Shown: positions 46,091 through 55,574 of the stretch, piece by piece
Layout: every line of letters starts with the position of its first letter
How positions within the stretch are numbered: position 1 is the stretch's first letter
NCBI GenBank assembly: GCA_021108375.1
Contig: JAIORA010000034.1
Location: 186,001-250,000, forward strand
DNA length: 64,000 nt
Direction: 5' to 3'
Source of the DNA: Anaerohalosphaeraceae bacterium
Lineage (GTDB): Bacteria > Planctomycetota > Phycisphaerae > Sedimentisphaerales > UBA12454
Position numbers and translations under genes: made by a program
The notes under the pieces: generated by a model
Seen by the model: only the letters and a program-made list of their open reading frames with translations
Told to the model about the DNA's origin: nothing
The model's database searches: none

Positions 46091-48649
46091 ATGATGCGTA
46101 AATTACATTTTAAGATTTTTACGGCTGGTATATTTTGCCTAATGATGCTTGGCAATTTTGCGTGTGCATCGACTTCTGATGTTACCACCTATATTGAACA
46201 GGGAATTCCTCTCGGAGCCTACGATACAGCGGGGGTGTTTTCAGAAGTAAAGCAGCTTGGTGATGGCGTGATGAGTGAATGGCCTCAGGATAAAGTTATT
46301 TTTGCCGGCAAATTGTCTCATCCTCAGATAAGCGCACTGCTTCAAAAATTTTCTGTCAAAGTGGACGCTGATTGGTTTGAAGAGCAGGGATTTCAAATCG
46401 CCACCTGCAAAAATAATGGACAAGAGGTAATAATTGTAACTGCTCCGACAGATATTGGCGTTCTTTATGGTCTCATCCGAATCAAGGAAGAATTGGAAAA
46501 ACACAAACAAAGTGAACCGTTTGCATTGAATCTGAACTTGCGGGATAAACCGGCGTTCAAGTATCGCTCAGCAGGGCCTTATGCGAATTTTCGACAGTAC
46601 TGGGGCAGTTTTGGTGGTGAAGACTTCACAATGGAAGATTTTCCCGAATTCTTTGAAACCCCTCAAGACTATGAAAGCTGGGTCAAGGGCAGTTATGTTC
46701 GGTTAGAGAAGTTGAAAAAGTTTGTTGCCGAACGTCATAAACTGGGCGTAAAAGTATATATGCACACTAAGGCACCTATAGTTCCATCTCATCCAACAAG
46801 GAGAGACGATAAGTGCAAAGTTAGGAGAAAGTTAGTTGAAGCCCACCCTGAGATATTAGCAACGATTACACCTGAGGATAAAAAGAGAGGGGTTAAGCCC
46901 TATTTCTGTTGGTCATCTGATATTTTAAAGCAGATTGTTCTAAAGAATTTTGACCGTATTTTCGCATATGTTCCTGACTTGGACGGTATTGTTCTCGTAG
47001 TTCATAATGGCAGGGGTGGTTATTTGTATTGTCGTTGCGATAAGTGTTCTAAAATTCCAAATGAACGCCGTCTGGCAGACCTGCTTGCGTCGATAACCAA
47101 AGTAATGCGAAAACACAATCCGGATGCGAAATTAATTCTCCGAGATTGGGGTTTGGCTGGCATAAACCTCAGCATTGATAAATTATCCCAAACGCTTCCC
47201 GACGATGTTGTGTATTTTACCAAGTTGACTGTGCCGCCGGGAAACGATTATCTGTGGTACGACCATTTTACACCAAGGATCAACACGCCTCGACTTATCG
47301 CGTATGGGTGCAATGGGTTCCATGCAAATGACAACACTCCCGGCCATATGTTCTATCTGGGTGGAAAGATGAAAGCCCGGGCTATCAAAATGCTTGCCGC
47401 CGGTAATCTGGGAACTTGGTCAGGTGATAGTCCTTTTGGTTGTGAGGATCTGAATCCCACGGCAATAGAGGACTCGGCGTGGAATCCTGAAAAGTTTGAC
47501 CCATTAGACCATCTCGAACGCTGGGCGAAGAAAAATTTCGGCAAAGAAGCAGGCAAACATGTAATCGATGCACTGTATGAATCATATAAAATTACCGATT
47601 TTTTGATTGTCGATGAGTATTCCACTAATACCTCTCAGATTTTCCATTGGGACCCGAATCGGTCTATGATGTACGGCCAGGGAGTAAAACAAAGCGAAGC
47701 GGTTAAAAATGTAAATATCGAGACATTTGATAAACTCTGCCAACGCTATCAAGGTGTTGATGCTTTGAAACGGGCAGACAGAATGCACAAAGAAATCGCC
47801 TCTGCTCAGGCAATTCTTCCCGAAAACGAAAAACTGCAGCGAATGTTGAAATGGGCAAAGATAACAGATTTGCTGGTAAAAACATCAAGCAATTACAATA
47901 TGGCCCTGTTGAATTATAACCTTTATAAAAATCTATTATCGGATAAGCCAGCCAAAGTGATTGATTATCTCAAGAACGCCAAGTCGTACATCGAGCAGAC
48001 ACGACTGGCGAAAAACGAATATGTAAAAATATATATAACTATTCCTACAATGCAGGTCAGCAGAAATGTCCAGAGAAATGTTCAGGCCAAGCGGTATGCT
48101 GCCTTTGTAGGCGAGCAGGTTGAAACCGGATATGATACCGTTCTGACAGCCTGCACACCAAAAAGACCTTTATATCTTGCCAAAGGTTCCAGTTCATTGA
48201 AATCAGAAGGTTGGCCTCGCAGTGAGGACGAAAATATCTGGCGACAAGGTGAAACACTGATTATTCCTGACAGGTTGCAAGCTGGCGGCGACAAAAAAAC
48301 CGCCTCTGCTTCAAGTCTTGAACTTACTATGGACGCTGACTTGAGCAATGGCGCGTTATTGAGAATACAAACGGACGTTCGCTCCAAAAGCGGTTGGCGA
48401 AAAGACAATCAAACCAACGCTGATATTTACATTGACGGCAAGTTAGTGGGGCAAATCCGCCGCAGGGTTGAGGGTCGTATGCTTCATGATTATCCACAGA
48501 ACAAGTATGCCACGCCAGCTGAATGCTGGTGGGCTTTTGTAATTCCGCCCCAACAGGGCAAAACCCATACGATTACAATCAAAGCTCTCAAGTCGTTAAA
48601 GAGGCCGGTATTTGTTGATAAAATGGAACTGCGGTTTTTTGAAAAATGA
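46091..48649 (+). CDS. Secreted glycosidase-like protein, paralogue 2
   Basis: The frame is open from 46028, but ATG 46091 (or 46094), after GAAAGAAG, begins the signal peptide (KLHFKIFTAGIFCLMMLGNF, cleavage near ACA-STS). About 852 residues: an N-terminal alpha/beta domain (VTAPTDIGVLYGLIRIKEEL), a probable TIM barrel with YFCWSSDIL, DLDGIVLVVHNGRGGYLYCR and a CxCDKC cluster, LILRDWG, PPGNDYLWYDHFTP and NTPRLIAYG, a helical part and a C-terminal beta-domain (ADIYIDGKLVGQIRRR). It is the same family as the cores at 31427 and 50738, without dockerins or LamG. It resembles GH20/GH67/DUF4838-type proteins, but I cannot place it in a named family. Confidence 0.72.
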   Translation: MMRKLHFKIFTAGIFCLMMLGNFACASTSDVTTYIEQGIPLGAYDTAGVFSEVKQLGDGVMSEWPQDKVIFAGKLSHPQISALLQKFSVKVDADWFEEQGFQIATCKNNGQEVIIVTAPTDIGVLYGLIRIKEELEKHKQSEPFALNLNLRDKPAFKYRSAGPYANFRQYWGSFGGEDFTMEDFPEFFETPQDYESWVKGSYVRLEKLKKFVAERHKLGVKVYMHTKAPIVPSHPTRRDDKCKVRRKLVEAHPEILATITPEDKKRGVKPYFCWSSDILKQIVLKNFDRIFAYVPDLDGIVLVVHNGRGGYLYCRCDKCSKIPNERRLADLLASITKVMRKHNPDAKLILRDWGLAGINLSIDKLSQTLPDDVVYFTKLTVPPGNDYLWYDHFTPRINTPRLIAYGCNGFHANDNTPGHMFYLGGKMKARAIKMLAAGNLGTWSGDSPFGCEDLNPTAIEDSAWNPEKFDPLDHLERWAKKNFGKEAGKHVIDALYESYKITDFLIVDEYSTNTSQIFHWDPNRSMMYGQGVKQSEAVKNVNIETFDKLCQRYQGVDALKRADRMHKEIASAQAILPENEKLQRMLKWAKITDLLVKTSSNYNMALLNYNLYKNLLSDKPAKVIDYLKNAKSYIEQTRLAKNEYVKIYITIPTMQVSRNVQRNVQAKRYAAFVGEQVETGYDTVLTACTPKRPLYLAKGSSSLKSEGWPRSEDENIWRQGETLIIPDRLQAGGDKKTASASSLELTMDADLSNGALLRIQTDVRSKSGWRKDNQTNADIYIDGKLVGQIRRRVEGRMLHDYPQNKYATPAECWWAFVIPPQQGKTHTITIKALKSLKRPVFVDKMELRFFEK

Positions 48650-48731
48650 ATGATTGACAGGATAACAAAGTAAGATTTAACTCAGTCGCGTTTGGGAGCT
48701 AAGTCCGCCAGTAATATGGAGACTAAAGGCA

Positions 48732-50621
48732 ATGAGCTTTGCGAAAAATAAAGATAAATCTGTTTGGATAGCTGAAAGCCTTGCCGCTAAGTTGCGGGAC
48801 AATGCTGTCTTGCCCGGTTTGAAGCGTATTTGGCCGGATAGGATAAAAACGCTGGTTGTTCCGGAGGTTTCATATATGCCTGAAGCGTCCGGCTCACTTA
48901 GCTCTTCAGCTTTCAAATCTGTGGATCATAATGTCTGGAAGCAGTTGGCTTGTCGTCCGCTCGATGGCTCGCTCAACGCTGATTTTTGGCAACAGGCCGT
49001 CTGTATGGAACCCGATATTCCAATTCGTGGCCCCGAGCCGCTGGCGAATACAAAAGTCTATTTCTGTTATGACAGAGATTATCTTTATGTCGGAGTGCGT
49101 GCGCAGGACCCGCCTTTCCGAGCTGATACCGGTAATAATGCCGAAGACGAACGCCGCCGGCTGGCAAATGAGGCTATTCGTATCTCCATTGACGCGAAAC
49201 ACGACCATAGTCAGTGTATATCAATTTTTGCCAATGCTCTCGGCGAAGTCTTCTGCCGCAAGGCCTTGATAAAAGCAGGGTTTGCCGATTGGGATTATTA
49301 TTCCGGCGACTCAAGCACATCTTTCGAGCAAGACATCGAACTTGAAATAACTACCGCTGTTTGTGTCGGTGATAAGGGTTGGACTCTTGAGATGGCTATT
49401 CCATTTTCCGAATTGGGCGTAGCCCCCCAGCCATTTACAGTTATGGGTCTCAATGTTGCCCGTATCGCTACCGAACTTCCCGAAGAGAATTACACTGTTG
49501 AATATAGCTGGATGGACAGGGATCTCCGCGATAGCAATGTTTTGCCAATGACAATGGGTGATATGGCCCTTGCAAGTCTGCCCGTCAGTTTGGTTGCCAT
49601 TGACTTTCCTGCCTACACATGGGGTACCAATAGAGTCCCGATTAAACTTAAAAACAATACCGGTTCATCCTTGACCGTTCAGATTACGTCACGTGGCTTG
49701 ATGGATGTAGCCATCGAAGCACCTCCCTACGGCGGTACTCATCCGTCGGTATTGAGCGAATTGATAGAACTGCCTTCCGGTGAGATTACCGAGACAGACT
49801 TTCCATTAGAAGTTTCGGTTATCCTTACCCCGCAGTGTATGGAATTTGAAATTCGTAATGTTGCCAACAGTGAACTGCTTTACCGTGCCATTTATACCTT
49901 TGGTAAAAGTGCTATTATTTATCCATTTGGCGTGGAAAAAAAACTGCAAACACCATCGTCCGACGACCCTGATTTTATTGAAAAACGCACCCGTTTTATT
50001 GTTGGTCAGCAACCTTTGTTCAAACGCCTTACGACCCGTCAGAGTGCCGAGAGTGATTTCGTTCTGGAGGCCGTTGATGGCTCTGTTCACTTTAATCTTA
50101 TGGCTGACGGTATTTTAGGTCAAATTGCCGACTGGCTTTGCTCAATTTATGACAATGATGAAGACCGTCTTATCGGCGCCGCTTTCTTTTTGTCACAGCC
50201 AGCCGTTATGACCTATTCCGGCCCTCGGGCTTCTTTTGCCAGTCAGATGAATTCGCTGACAATTATTCGGTGTGGCGGCGGTATTTGCAGCGAATACGGC
50301 CGTGCATTCGTTGGCCTCGCCAGTCGTATGAAATCTGTTGCCACCGGTGAACACTTCAAAGCACGCTGTTTGATGCTCAAGGGTCATACATTAGCCACGG
50401 TCAGGATGGATGATAGTTGGATTCCTTTCGACCCCAATACCAATAATGTCAAGGCATTCTGGCGGCACGACCACCGCAGTCTGGCCAATTATCGCGAACT
50501 TGCTACCGACCCAACCCTGCTTGCCAAAAACGGTTCCATTCTAACGGTATTTAATACCGCAGCGTTCTTACACTACCTGCCTTCGTTAGGCAACTGGCCA
50601 CAGGGCGCTCCTACTGAATAA
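48732..50621 (+). CDS. CBM9-like domain fused to a transglutaminase-like domain
   Basis: The 629-residue protein has no signal peptide. Residues about 65-285 follow the CBM9/DOMON-like pattern (VYFCYDRDYLYVGVRAQDPP; EAIRISIDAKHD; GWTLEMAIPFSELGV). A beta-rich middle follows. The C-terminal part (about 440-600) looks like a transglutaminase-like fold with a plausible triad: Cys519 in GGGICSEYGRAFVGLASRM, His552 in LKGHTLATVRM and Asp567 in WIPFDPNT. Such domains act as peptidases, deamidases or cross-linkers. It stands between two glycosidase-like paralogues in the operon. I do not know a named family with this exact combination, and its location in the cell is unclear. Confidence 0.65.
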   Translation: MSFAKNKDKSVWIAESLAAKLRDNAVLPGLKRIWPDRIKTLVVPEVSYMPEASGSLSSSAFKSVDHNVWKQLACRPLDGSLNADFWQQAVCMEPDIPIRGPEPLANTKVYFCYDRDYLYVGVRAQDPPFRADTGNNAEDERRRLANEAIRISIDAKHDHSQCISIFANALGEVFCRKALIKAGFADWDYYSGDSSTSFEQDIELEITTAVCVGDKGWTLEMAIPFSELGVAPQPFTVMGLNVARIATELPEENYTVEYSWMDRDLRDSNVLPMTMGDMALASLPVSLVAIDFPAYTWGTNRVPIKLKNNTGSSLTVQITSRGLMDVAIEAPPYGGTHPSVLSELIELPSGEITETDFPLEVSVILTPQCMEFEIRNVANSELLYRAIYTFGKSAIIYPFGVEKKLQTPSSDDPDFIEKRTRFIVGQQPLFKRLTTRQSAESDFVLEAVDGSVHFNLMADGILGQIADWLCSIYDNDEDRLIGAAFFLSQPAVMTYSGPRASFASQMNSLTIIRCGGGICSEYGRAFVGLASRMKSVATGEHFKARCLMLKGHTLATVRMDDSWIPFDPNTNNVKAFWRHDHRSLANYRELATDPTLLAKNGSILTVFNTAAFLHYLPSLGNWPQGAPTE

Positions 50622-50737
50622 TCGAAAACCTGCTCCCAGTGTTGCCGAGGGCATAGCCGTAATGTAATTTTTAATCTTGATGTGGCGATGAGATTTATAA
50701 TTTTGTTTGAGATTGGTTTTAATTGAGAGGAATAAAT

Positions 50738-53293
50738 ATGGTATATAAATTACATTTTAAGATTTTTATGGCTGGTATATTTTGTTTGATGATGCTTGGC
50801 AATTTTGCGTGTGCATCGACTTCTGATATTACCACCTATATTGAACAGGGGATTCCTGTCGGGGCCAGTGATGCGGCAGGAGTGTTTTCAGAAGTAAAGC
50901 AGCTTGGTGATGGCGTGATGAGTGAATGGTCTCAGGATAAAGTTATTTTTGCCGGCAAATTGTCTCATCCTCAGATAAGCGCACTGCTTCAAAAATTTTC
51001 TGTCAAAGTGGACGCTGATTGGTTTGAAGAGCAGGGATTTCAAATCGCCACCTGCAAAAATAATGGACAAGAGGTAATAATTGTAACTGCTCCGACAGAT
51101 ATTGGCGTTCTTTATGGTCTCATCCGAATCAAGGAAGAATTGGGAAAATATGAGCAAAGTGAACCGTTCGCATTGAATCTGAACCTGCGGGATAAACCGG
51201 CGTTTAAGTACCGTTCAGCAGGGCCTTACACAAATTTTCGACAGTATTGGGACAGTTTTGCCTGTGAGGATTTCCCGATGGAAGATTTCCCGGAACTCTT
51301 TGATACTCCCGGAGATTATGAAAGCTGGGTCAAGGGTACTTATGTTCGGTTAGAGAAGTTGAAAAAGCTCGTTGCCGATTCCCACAGGCAGGGAGCAAAG
51401 GTATATATGCACCTCGGAACACCGATTTGGCCACACGACCTCAAAAGGAGAGACGATAAGTGCAGAGTTCGTAAGCAGTTGAAAAAACTTCACCCAGAGA
51501 TTTTTGCCACTCCAGCCCATGGGAAAAAGAAAAGCGGGAAAAGTCAATATTTCTGCTGGTCGTCGGATATTCTGCGACAGATTGTTCTAAAAAACTTCGA
51601 TAGTATCTTTGCGAAAGTTCCCGACCTGGACGGCCTGATTATCGTGATTCACAACGGCGGTAATGGTTACCTGTGCTGCCATTGTGATAAGTGTTCCGAA
51701 ACGACGCCTGAGCGGCAACTTGAAGATTTGATATCGTCTTTGACCAAAGTAATGCGAAAATACAATCCAGATGCGAAGATTATTCTCCGCGATTGGAAAC
51801 TTGACCAGATGGGAATAAGCAGTGTAGATAAACTGGCCGAGACACTTCCCGATGATGTTATGTATTATACTAAGCTGACTGTGCCGCCCGGAAACGATTA
51901 CCTGTGGTATGACCATTTTACAGCGACAATCAATACGCCGCGGCTTATTGCGTATGGAATAAATGGATACCACACAAATGACAGCACTCCCGGCCATATG
52001 TTCTATCAGGGCGGAAAGATGAAAGCAAGGGGCATCAAAATGTTGCGTGCCGGTGTTTTGGGAACCTGGTCAGGCAGTAGAGCGTATGGTTGCGAAGACC
52101 TGAACCCGACAGCAGCAGAAGAAGCGGCGTGGGACCCTCAAAGATTTGACCCGTTGGATTACCTTAATCGCTGGGCGAATAAAAATTTTGGTGAAGAGGC
52201 AGGCAAGCATGTAACCAATGCATTGTATGAATCGTACAAGATTACCGATTTTCTGGTTGTTAATGAACACGCCACTAATACCTCTCAGATTTTTCATTGG
52301 GACCCGAATCGGCCTACGCAATACGGTCTGGGAGTGAAACAGGTCGAAGCGGTTAAAAATGTAAGTATCGAGACATTTGACAAACTCTGCCAGCGATACC
52401 AGGGCATTGATGCACTGAAACGGGCAGACAGAATGGCCAAAGAAATCGCCGCTGCTCAGGCAATCCTTCCCGAAAACGAAAAACTGCAACGAATGCTGAA
52501 GTGGGCAAAAACAACCGATTGGCTGGTAAAAGCGTCGAGCAATTACAATATGGCTCTGCTGAATTACAATCTTTACAAAAATCTGTTGTCAACTCAGCCG
52601 GCCAAAGCGCTGGGTTATCTCAAGGATGCCAGGCCGTACATTGAACAGGCACGATTGGGGAAGAACGAATATGTTAAGTCATACCGGGCGACTCCCGGGA
52701 CGCATACTGATACACCGGTACGCAAAATCGTTCAGGGTAAGCGGTATGCTGCTTTTATAGGCGAGCAGGTTGAAACCGGATATGACGCGGTTCTGACAGC
52801 CTGCACTTTAAAAAAGCCTTCCTATTTTGCCAAAGGTTCCAGTTCATTGAAATCAAAAGGCTGGCCTCGCGAAGGGGAAGAAAATATCTGGCAGCAAGGC
52901 AAGCCATTGGTTATTCCTGACAGGTTGAAAGCAGGCGGCGATAAGAAATCTGCTTCAAGGCTTGAATTTACTATGGATGCTGACTTGAGCAATGGTGCGT
53001 TGTTGAGAATACAAACGGAAATTCGCAGCAAAAGCGGCTGGAAACGAGACAATCAAACCAATGCTGACGTTTATATTGATGATAAGTTAGTAGGGCAAAT
53101 TCGCCGCAGGGCCGAAAGCTATATGTTGCACGACCATCCGCGCAATATAGGCGGAACGCCAGGCAAGTGCTGGTGGGCTTTTGTAATTCCGCCCCAACAA
53201 GGCAAGACTCATACGATTACAATTAAGGCCATTAAATCGTTAGGCAGGCCGATATTCATTAACAGAATGGAACTGCGGGTTTTTGATAAGTAA
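50738..53293 (+). CDS. Secreted glycosidase-like protein, paralogue 3
   Basis: ATG 50738 follows AGAGGA and begins a signal peptide nearly the same as that of paralogue 2; 851 residues. The domain order is also the same: N-terminal alpha/beta domain, barrel with YFCWSSDIL, DLDGLIIVIHNGGNGYLCCH and CDKC, IILRDWK, PPGNDYLWYDHFT, then helical and C-terminal beta-domains. Positions 50882-51143 match 46235-46496 with one mismatch seen, while the barrel differs more, so the two copies have exchanged sequence or duplicated recently. Differing barrels suggest different linkages or substrates. Confidence 0.72.
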   Translation: MVYKLHFKIFMAGIFCLMMLGNFACASTSDITTYIEQGIPVGASDAAGVFSEVKQLGDGVMSEWSQDKVIFAGKLSHPQISALLQKFSVKVDADWFEEQGFQIATCKNNGQEVIIVTAPTDIGVLYGLIRIKEELGKYEQSEPFALNLNLRDKPAFKYRSAGPYTNFRQYWDSFACEDFPMEDFPELFDTPGDYESWVKGTYVRLEKLKKLVADSHRQGAKVYMHLGTPIWPHDLKRRDDKCRVRKQLKKLHPEIFATPAHGKKKSGKSQYFCWSSDILRQIVLKNFDSIFAKVPDLDGLIIVIHNGGNGYLCCHCDKCSETTPERQLEDLISSLTKVMRKYNPDAKIILRDWKLDQMGISSVDKLAETLPDDVMYYTKLTVPPGNDYLWYDHFTATINTPRLIAYGINGYHTNDSTPGHMFYQGGKMKARGIKMLRAGVLGTWSGSRAYGCEDLNPTAAEEAAWDPQRFDPLDYLNRWANKNFGEEAGKHVTNALYESYKITDFLVVNEHATNTSQIFHWDPNRPTQYGLGVKQVEAVKNVSIETFDKLCQRYQGIDALKRADRMAKEIAAAQAILPENEKLQRMLKWAKTTDWLVKASSNYNMALLNYNLYKNLLSTQPAKALGYLKDARPYIEQARLGKNEYVKSYRATPGTHTDTPVRKIVQGKRYAAFIGEQVETGYDAVLTACTLKKPSYFAKGSSSLKSKGWPREGEENIWQQGKPLVIPDRLKAGGDKKSASRLEFTMDADLSNGALLRIQTEIRSKSGWKRDNQTNADVYIDDKLVGQIRRRAESYMLHDHPRNIGGTPGKCWWAFVIPPQQGKTHTITIKAIKSLGRPIFINRMELRVFDK

Positions 53294-53300
53294 AAAAGGC

Positions 53301-53329
53301 TTGCGTTTTGCTGTAAATAGTGTTATAAT
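53301..53329 (+). promoter_or_regulatory. Possible internal promoter
   Basis: A TTGCGT element (53301-53306), 17 bp and a consensus TATAAT (53324-53329), 55 bp before the ATG at 53384. The -35 is weak. Confidence 0.5.
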
Positions 53330-53383
53330 AGGGTGTTGTGGTCTTTTGAAAAGTAGGTGGATTGAATTTACAGGAACGGTTAG

Positions 53384-55552
53384 ATGAAAAAAAATTGGTT
53401 ATTTGTTGTACTTATTTGCCTGGTATTAATTATTCCGGGTACTGTCGCGTTTGGGGCAATGGGGCCGTACGGTGGTCGTTTATGGACCGGGAATAATCCC
53501 TTTCACCAGCCAGCTGAAACAACGGACTACTATGGCAGCGGTGATGTGGATAATGACGGCAATCTGACAGCGGCGGATGTTACGCTTGCTCAGGCAATAG
53601 CTGACGGTTGTGAACCGCCTGTCTCCAGGGCGGATGTTGACGGCGATGAGGATGTCGATAACGATGATGTGGTGCTCATAAATGCCGCTGTGGGTGGCGG
53701 TACGCTTGACGGCTGGTGGAACAGTTTGACTACTCGCAGCCAGCGTAATGATTGGGTGGACAAGTTTCTGGCGATTGACCAGACAAGCGAACACTGCGGC
53801 TTAAACTGGTTTATGTGTAACAGTTTCGCCTCGCAGACATTTATGCACGGGGCATTCTATCGAGGCGACCTGAATACAACATTATATGACGGCGGTCAAA
53901 CATTTTTTAATGTCCCGATGTATTATGTTACTCTTTCCCACGGTCATGCTATCAATGCCATACTTGTCGGTGACGACCCATTGGATTTCGATGATTGGCG
54001 ATTTATCGAACCGCAGACTGACCAGACAGCCCTTCCAGGACAAGATACAGGAGGATTGGTTAGTATGCGATACGGCGACACGGTTGGTATTGTAGTACCC
54101 AGTTTTATTGGGAAAGGCCATATTCTTTCCAATGATAAAGTAGTTTTTTATGTCTATCAATCCGGCGATACTTACGGCTGGGATTTGGTAAGCAACAGCG
54201 GCGATTTAATTCTGACGCGTCCGGTAATGCCATCGATAACTCCGGACAATCGTCCCGACCTGTGGAATCCGAGGATTATGCCGACCGAAAAAAAGATGGT
54301 ACTGTTTGATAGTTGCCGTGATGATATGACACGAATGACCGATATTCATCTGGCAGAGTTGCCTCTTTCCGACCACCCGCAGGGAATACCACTGACAATG
54401 TCAGAAGAGTACAGTCGGTTGCTTGATGTCTTTAAGGAGCCTAACGAAACAATTCATCTGCTCTGGAAAAATAAAGACGAGGCGCTGACTTTCGGTTATT
54501 ACTATTTTGAAAAACCGGGCGTGTTTCACGGGATATTAGACCCGAATGGCCAGCTTACCAATGCCACTCGTGTATCCACGGGAACGCGTATGGTTCGGAT
54601 GGGGCGGGTTGTAGTTGTTGATGGAGAGACACATATTTTCTGGCTGGAGGAATACTCCGATGATTTTGATGCCGGCATTTGGTGGACCCGATGGACAGGC
54701 AGCGAATGGCAGGCAGAACAAAATATCGCTCCGGGCGATGTATCGTGTCCTTCCGACTGGAACTATCGAGATTTTCTGCGATACTATTTTGATGTGGATA
54801 TTGCTGCAAACGACGATGTCGTTTTGGCCTATGCCGAGCGGACAAGTGGTGAGTATGCTAATTTATGTTCTCGAAATTATGCCGGCGGCGCCTGGGGTAG
54901 CGAAAACATCATAAAGAATGACCATATTGGTGGAGTGGATATCCTGACGGATTCAGACGGTGTCATCCATTTGGCCTACTGGCAAGGTAAGTTTAACAGA
55001 AATATCTGGACTTATTTGCATAAATGCGTCTCGACTGATAATGGTTCTTCCTGGTTGTCCGATGAGGTTATTGATGGCGGCTATGCCGAAGATGCACGCT
55101 GTCCTCGAATGGCACGGGCGGCGACAGGAGGGATATCTATGCTCTGGGAAAAGAAACTCGGCAATAACAGCGGTGACCCCGTTGTCCCAAAGTGGAGTAA
55201 TTGTGTCGGCGGCCAATGGTACAGCCATCGGCAATTGCCGGTTCGCAGCGGAGCTATCGCCTGGTATCCGACGGCACAGCAGCTTGATGACGGCAGTGTT
55301 ATGGCGGCGTGGTCATCTCGTTCAGACGATTTAGCAACAATCGAAACGATGGGACTGTATCCGGGCGATTTTGACATTGACGGCGATGTGGATATGAATG
55401 ATTTTAGTATCCTGGCATTAGCCTGGCACAGTAGTAATGGCGACGGAAACTGGAATCCAATCTGTAATATAGGTGTTCCGATTGATAATGTAATTAACGA
55501 ATTTGATTTAGTTGTATTTGCCGCAGATTGGTTGGCAGGTACGGCGGAATAG
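53384..55552 (+). CDS. Secreted protein with possible cysteine-peptidase-like domain, propeller-like region and dockerins at both ends
   Basis: The 722-residue protein has a signal peptide (cleavage near AFGA-MGP). A dockerin-like pair stands at the N-terminus (GDVDNDGNLTAADVTLAQAI and ADVDGDEDVDNDDVVLINAA). Next is a region resembling papain/transglutaminase-fold peptidases: Cys145 in CGLNWFMCNSFASQTF, His188 in SHGHAINAILVGD and an acidic or Gln partner in WRFIEPQ. Repeating units (about 300-670) with THIFWLEEYSDDFDAGIWW and VIHLAYWQGKFN suggest a sialidase-like beta-propeller. It ends with a second dockerin-like pair (GDFDIDGDVDMNDFSILALA; NEFDLVVFAADWL). Peptidase activity is inferred from three residues only. 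Confidence 0.62.
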   Translation: MKKNWLFVVLICLVLIIPGTVAFGAMGPYGGRLWTGNNPFHQPAETTDYYGSGDVDNDGNLTAADVTLAQAIADGCEPPVSRADVDGDEDVDNDDVVLINAAVGGGTLDGWWNSLTTRSQRNDWVDKFLAIDQTSEHCGLNWFMCNSFASQTFMHGAFYRGDLNTTLYDGGQTFFNVPMYYVTLSHGHAINAILVGDDPLDFDDWRFIEPQTDQTALPGQDTGGLVSMRYGDTVGIVVPSFIGKGHILSNDKVVFYVYQSGDTYGWDLVSNSGDLILTRPVMPSITPDNRPDLWNPRIMPTEKKMVLFDSCRDDMTRMTDIHLAELPLSDHPQGIPLTMSEEYSRLLDVFKEPNETIHLLWKNKDEALTFGYYYFEKPGVFHGILDPNGQLTNATRVSTGTRMVRMGRVVVVDGETHIFWLEEYSDDFDAGIWWTRWTGSEWQAEQNIAPGDVSCPSDWNYRDFLRYYFDVDIAANDDVVLAYAERTSGEYANLCSRNYAGGAWGSENIIKNDHIGGVDILTDSDGVIHLAYWQGKFNRNIWTYLHKCVSTDNGSSWLSDEVIDGGYAEDARCPRMARAATGGISMLWEKKLGNNSGDPVVPKWSNCVGGQWYSHRQLPVRSGAIAWYPTAQQLDDGSVMAAWSSRSDDLATIETMGLYPGDFDIDGDVDMNDFSILALAWHSSNGDGNWNPICNIGVPIDNVINEFDLVVFAADWLAGTAE

Positions 55553-55574
55553 CAATTAATGGAGGAGTATTATT

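Noticed and set aside
46091-48649. Lipoprotein anchoring of the glycosidase-like paralogues
   Set aside because: The cysteine in NFACAS lacks the Leu at -3 expected of a lipobox; cleavage by signal peptidase I after ACA fits better.
50677-50701. Promoter TTGATG-TATAAT before paralogue 3
   Set aside because: The spacer is only 13 bp, too short for a standard sigma-70 promoter.
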